Shown here: piece by piece, positions 56,404 through 64,000 of the stretch
How positions within the stretch are numbered: position 1 is the first letter of the stretch
Layout of the letters: every line of letters starts with the position of its first letter
NCBI GenBank assembly: GCA_021234155.1
Contig: JAJEKV010000025.1
Location: 10,355,017 to 10,419,016 of the forward strand
Direction: 5' to 3'
Source of the DNA: Isoetes taiwanensis
Taxonomy: Eukaryota; Streptophyta; Lycopodiopsida; Isoetales; Isoetaceae
DNA: 64,000 bases
The notes under the pieces: model-generated
What the model was told of the DNA's origin: nothing
The model's database searches: none
The model's input: the letters and a program-made list of their open reading frames with translations, nothing else
Made by a program: the position numbers and the translations under genes

Positions 56404-56729
56404 ACATTTTAACTTAAACTTGTAAGCTTGGCTTTTTGAAAATTGAAGGTATCTCGATATTGAAGGAACCTCCTAATAGGTTGTTGCCAACCTTGAGCTG
56501 GTATAGTTGACAAGTCTGTTCATTTACAACAAGGTTAGTCATTTCTTCTTCTTGTATCAACTCCTCATGTTCAAAGTAGGCAAGGCAGAGCAAGTATAAA
56601 CTTCGGGTTGTTCAATACATGAATAACCTTTACCTTTAAATCATAAGATTGAAGCCTACAAGCCCACCTATGAAGTTTAGGTTTTTCTAATTTCTTACCA
56701 TACAAAAAGGCATGGGGTTACTTTGCATG

Positions 56730-57030
56730 TAGATAGTGGCTTGGGATTTTTGTAAAAGATGACCTGTCTCTCGATCAAAAAAGATGAGAGCAGCGGCACT
56801 CCCCTTTCTATCTTAGCATACTTCTCTTGGTTTGAGACCATTGTTTGCTTGCAAAAGCAATAGGGTGTCTATCACGCAAAATGGCAACTCCAGTGACCTT
56901 TTTAGTGATAGTTATGTAAACTTTAAATGGTAATGAAAGGTCTGGAGTTTTTTAAAAGTGTAGAATGGCAAATAGCCTCTATGATCTGCAAAAAAGCTTT
57001 TTCACACTCATCAGTCAAACAACAGGCCTA
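56730..57030 (-). pseudogene. Gypsy-type RNase H after RT, degenerate
   Basis: After LTDECEKAFLQIIEAI (the tether typical after gypsy RT) comes FKVYITITKKVTGVAIL, then RDRHPIAFASK and VSNQEKYAKIER. In ordinary gypsy RNase H the first of these holds TDAS with a catalytic Asp; here that Asp is absent. Recovered across two frames, so loss of the Asp needs confirmation in other copies. Confidence 0.6.
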
Positions 57031-57422
57031 TATTTACTTTTTCTCTTTTACTAACTTGGCCTACTCTAGTCAACTTAGAGATAGGACTAATAAGGTGAGA
57101 GAAATTAGGCACATACACTCTTAAGAAAGAGGTCATTCCCATAAATCCCTTGACTTCTTTAATTGTCCTGGTGTTTGAAGCTTTTTTTTTAAAGCTATGA
57201 TCTTCTCTTAAACTACTTGAAGGCCTTTAGCGAGAAACCTCATGGCCTAAGAGCTGGCCTTTGGATGCCAAAAGATGCACTTCTTTGGGTTTAGATTAAC
57301 TCAGGTTTATGCGCACAATGTAAATATCCTTGTTAGCTCGAAATATGATCACTTGTACCAGTACCTAAGCATAAATCATCAAGATAAACTCGAATTGCTC
57401 GGGAGTCATGTTTGCAAAGACA

Positions 57423-57905
57423 TTATCCATAGCTCTGAAATGTAGCGGGGGCATTCATTAAGCCAAAAGGCATCCTTTTCATTGCATAAGTTCCCCATGG
57501 AGTAATGAAGGATGTCTTTGGCTGATCTTCCTTTTTGATGCTAATCTGATTAAAACCCGGAGAAACCATCCAAAAATGAGTACATAGACTTGCGACCAAT
57601 TGCATAAAGTATTTCTTCCAAAAAGGCAAAGGGTAACAATCTTTGGCCGGTAACTTTATTTAGATCTCTATAATCCACACATATTCTTAGAGAACCATTC
57701 TTTTTAGAACTGGAACAATACAAGAAACCCAAGAAGGGTTCACAATGTCAACTATCAAAGGCGACTCCTGCATTTTGAATAATTCCCGCTTGATAAGATC
57801 TAAAAGTGAGGAATTAATTCTTCTCAATCTCTCGCGCATGACGGGTTTAGTATCTTCACGAACTTTTATCTCAAACTCACAAATGCTCCTATCAACCCCT
57901 TTCAA
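57423..57905 (-). pseudogene. Gypsy reverse transcriptase
   Basis: Motifs in order: MRERLRRINSSLLDLIKREL, SPLIVDIVNPSWVS, KKNGSLRICVDYRDLNKV, RKSMYSFLDGFSGF (motif A with Asp), QISIKKEDQPKTSF, TPWGTYAMKRMPFGLMNAPATFQ (motif B region). The YxDD motif C would follow near 57370-57400 but is in a damaged stretch (ILMIYA reading). At least three frame changes. Similarity is to plant Athila/Tat-type gypsy (FLDGFSGYNQI class). Confidence 0.85.
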
Positions 57906-58149
57906 TTACGAATATTCCCATGCAAAACATCCACCCAATCTTCAAAGTACTTAATCATTTTACCTTTGCAATCTTCATCATATAGATCTCCCATTTGCAA
58001 AGTCTGGACATACCTCCTTTGTGCACTTCAAGTTCTTTGTGTGATTCCTCTTGTGCTAGGTTGATGGTCAAGATAGGATGAAACCGAGAGAGTTCATCTT
58101 CATCTAGGACATCTTCCTTGATAGCTCCCTCAGAGAGATGCTCTAAGAG

Positions 58150-58560
58150 TGTTTTCCTGCACAAAGAATCAGCCTCAAAGTTTTTAGACCTTGGAATATG
58201 ATAAATTTCCCAATGATCAAAAAAGTTAGCAATTCTCGAGCTTGTGTGTTCAGATCCTCCATATCTTGATGTTTTGTTTGGTATTCTCCCAAAATGCTGT
58301 GCTGCAAACAAGTTGTGAGTCTCCATAGATAACAATATGGGAAATATTCATGAACCTTGCTTCTGTAGGCCGCAATGAGGGCCCTATATTCTATTTTGCA
58401 TTAGAAGAAATATTAGGATGAATTCTCCCTATCTTAGTCATCGACTTAAGATGCATCCTTCGGAATAGCAGAGAAGAAGCAATCCCTAATTTCTTAGACA
58501 TACCTCCATCAAACCAAAGGTAGGCCTTGTTTTCTTTTGGATGGGGGAACTCTACATGAG
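58150..58560 (-). pseudogene. Additional RNase H (archaeal-like) between protease and RT
   Basis: Across three frames on the minus strand: YLWFDGGMSKKLGIASSLLF (first Asp, near 58504-58515), NAKIEYRALIAAY (Glu, near 58378-58395), IVIYGDSQLV (Asp, near 58310-58338), and WEIYHIPRSKNFEADSL (last Asp, near 58166-58200). The FDG, EYRAL, GDSQLV and PRSxNxEAD set is that of archaeal/bacterial-type RNase HI found as an extra domain in Tat-lineage plant gypsy elements. Its place here is upstream of RT. A further frame at 57955-58150 continues as linker to RT. Confidence 0.7.
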
Positions 58561-58937
58561 CAAAGTTGATAACTTCTGCATTTATATCAACATCTAGACC
58601 TAAATTGTAAACTCTAACTCTTCTTCTGCAAAATATCCACATCTATGAATCTAATGTTAGCGAAGGGTCGAGTTTGGTTTACCGGTTTAATGGAAGTTGC
58701 TCCATTTGAAATAGTGCAAATACCTTGAGACCATATAGGCCTAGCATCTCTTGTTTTCATCCACCTTCTTCCCGGTAATAAATCATAAATGTTAGCATGA
58801 TTAACATTCTCAAAGTCAACAACCACAAATGTAGCTAAGACAATGATTCCCCCAGTATTATGGACACATTTCTCACCACTCCCTTTGGTACTACCTTAGC
58901 ATTGGAAAAGGATTTTAGAACAATCAAGTGTTGTCTT

Positions 58938-60572
58938 CTACTTTGAGATCGGTGTTTTCATAACATGATAAGGCATGACATTTAGGGAGGAACCTCCATC
59001 CAACAAAACCTTATCTAAATGGGAGGTACCTATAGTAGCATTACAAATAAAAGCACCCGGATCTTGATTATTGTGCTTTCGGGTAAGGCTTCTGAGAAAT
59101 GTTGTTGCAAGTTTCGCAAAGAATTTCTTCAACATTTTGGGTATTCTTGATGAGCTTTTCCCCTGTATGATGGTGCAATCCTTAATAAAGTTAGTAAGTC
59201 TCAAAGTAACCTTGGAGTTTTTCATAAGCAATTCAAATTCATCAAGCTCTTTAATTTTTCTGTTTATACCTTTGAGCAGGGGAGGAGCTATATCCCGAGG
59301 ATTTGGCTGAAATGTTACCTTAGGAGCTACACTTGGTGGAAGCAGAACTTGCGGATGTACCTGAATGGAGCCTAGCGTGTTTGCACAACCATAACATCTT
59401 GTTCTTCTTGTTCTTACGCACAAGTCTCAATAAAACTAATATTGGACACTGTTTACCTTTTTCTTGCTTTGCAAGGTAATTCTTGACAACCGCAGAACTT
59501 CTCTTCATGACCTATCTCTTTGCAAAAAGAACAAACGGGACATTCTCTACCAAAATGGCCCCTTTTGTGGCATTTAGGACAAGATCTTGCAAAGCAATTT
59601 TCAGCCCTATGATAGGGTTTACCACGGTTTGTGCATTGGGTATGGCAGAGCTAGAAGAAGGAGCATTATTACTATTTTTTAACTCCATGAGTTGTTTGGT
59701 AACCTCTAAGAGAGCTTAGGATACCTTACTTATCTCGGATTTCATTTTGAAACACGAGGGTCTAGCTCTTCAACTTTTGGCTTCTTCTTTTCCTTCAGGA
59801 CCGCATACGGGGGCAACATTAGCATAGTGTGACTTCGTGCTTCAGTATCATGATGAGGAGGGTAGAATGGATCTCTGATTTCATCATCGAGGCGGATAGC
59901 TTAGCATTTCTACTAAATCTCAGCCTTTACAAATGTCTTATGGATTGAATCTAGCTCACCAAACTTTTGAAGTTTTAATAACTTTCTATAAATCTTAGGC
60001 ACGGACATCAGGACCTCGATAAAGGAAGCAACCGGATGCAAAGTTGGGTGGGAAACATGGTTCCTATTACACACCAAACAAATAAGAGTTAAATCTTTCC
60101 ACATCTTGTTTCACACTTTCACCAGATTTAATAGAAAAGGAATTGAGCTCAAAAACAAGGTCACGGGGTGAAGTAGTCTTACCAAACCTTGATTGAAACC
60201 TTTGTTCCAATTCATCCCACTTAGTACCTATCGACGGTTCGAAATCCAACCGGGGATCGGCCTCATCACCTTTCATGCATTTGATAAACTTCAACAAACT
60301 GGTACCTTTCTTCTTTCCATGCTCCTCATAATATTCTTTTCAAAATTCTTCAAGAAATGGTTAGCATTCATGGAAGAATCATAACAAGGGGAAGAAACAG
60401 GTATAGTGAGCTCAAATTGGTAAGGAGCTTGTGGGGGAAAAGGCAAAGCGTAAACATTTGTAACATTTCTTTGTGGAACTGGTAGCCACTTTCATGCTTA
60501 CCCCTACTAGATCTGGTTGACTGTTACCTCGGGTTGCTCAGCCAGGCTCGGCTGAGTCTTTCTTGGTGCCAT
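58938..60572 (-). pseudogene. Gypsy gag-protease, frameshifted
   Basis: Gag begins at ATG 60572 (MAPRKTQPSLAEQPEV) soon after the 5' LTR. 60067-60297 is a retrotrans_gag-like core (FIKCMKGDEADPRLDF, WDELEQRFQSRFG, SVKQDVERFNSYL). Near 59510-59600 lie two CCHC knuckles, CPKCHKRGHFGREC and CSFCKEIGHEEKFC. 58938-59423 contains a conserved pre-protease segment (KELDEFELLMKNSK) and the retropepsin site VLLDGGSSLNVMPY near 58985-59010. Stops and shifts between these pieces make the gene inactive as read. Confidence 0.8.
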
Positions 60573-60596
60573 GGAGTTCAACTTCCGGTGAAAATC

Positions 60597-60614
60597 TCGG
60601 TAGGACCTCCAAAA

Positions 60615-60615
<1 letters not shown>
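60597..60615 (-). promoter_or_regulatory. Gypsy primer-binding site candidate
   Basis: After the 5' LTR end the minus strand reads TTTTGGAGGTCCTACCGAG. TGGAGGTCCTACC would pair with a tRNA 3' end GGTAGGACCTCCA, which resembles Gln tRNA. Assignment by memory, not checked. Confidence 0.45.

Positions 60616-64000
<3,385 letters not shown>

Overview
The window looks like a transposon-dense intergenic stretch of a large land-plant nuclear genome. Support comes from Ty1/copia with an initiator-Met tRNA-type primer site, plant-style Ty3/gypsy, PIF/Harbinger with a companion Myb/SANT gene, a CACTA-type terminus, LINEs and very long (GA)n and (GT)n microsatellites. I found no convincing intact host gene and no rRNA or true tRNA gene. 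The LINE and Penelope-type content would fit a fern, lycophyte, bryophyte or gymnosperm better than a compact angiosperm genome, but that is inference.

Layout. 1-5.9 kb: two minus-strand LINEs joined through a (TC)n tract (minus-strand reading). The first runs off the left edge; the second is nearly full length and has (TC)n on both sides. 5.9-8.0 kb: a discrete 220-bp repeat, then an internally deleted PIF/Harbinger copy. 9.1-13.5 kb: a second nearly full-length LINE. 13.5-18.7 kb: Harbinger copy 1, with a Myb-like gene, a third conserved ORF and a transposase split by a 941-bp solo LTR with a clean 5-bp duplication. 18.7-26.2 kb: a tRNA-like SINE dimer, then a 1.1-kb element and a 5.3-kb, strongly purine-biased, apparently non-coding element with about 30-bp terminal inverted repeats, then a third SINE copy. 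26.2-31.2 kb: one LTR and unrecognised, non-coding flank. 31.3-32.4 kb: a LINE 3' fragment on the plus strand. 33.5-36.2 kb: Harbinger copy 2 with an intact transposase.

36.7-51.7 kb: a copia element bounded by TGTGG duplications. Its 5' LTR is split by a 9.6-kb insertion holding an intact 706-codon Penelope-like reverse transcriptase, a CACTA-like terminus and unrecognised sequence. 51.8-52.2 kb: a LINE 3' stub. 52.2-63.0 kb: a Ty3/gypsy element with 2.4-kb LTRs and an extra RNase H domain between protease and RT. 63.1-64 kb: the start of a fourth Harbinger copy.

Most coding units are broken by stops or frameshifts. The exceptions are the Penelope-like RT, the copy-2 Harbinger transposase, LINE ORF1 at 12.4-13.5 kb and the edge-truncated LINE ORF at 1-1335. 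The main leads are the Penelope-like RT, the gypsy RNase H arrangement, the conserved third Harbinger ORF, and a shared 3'-terminal hairpin in LINEs that carry different microsatellite tails.
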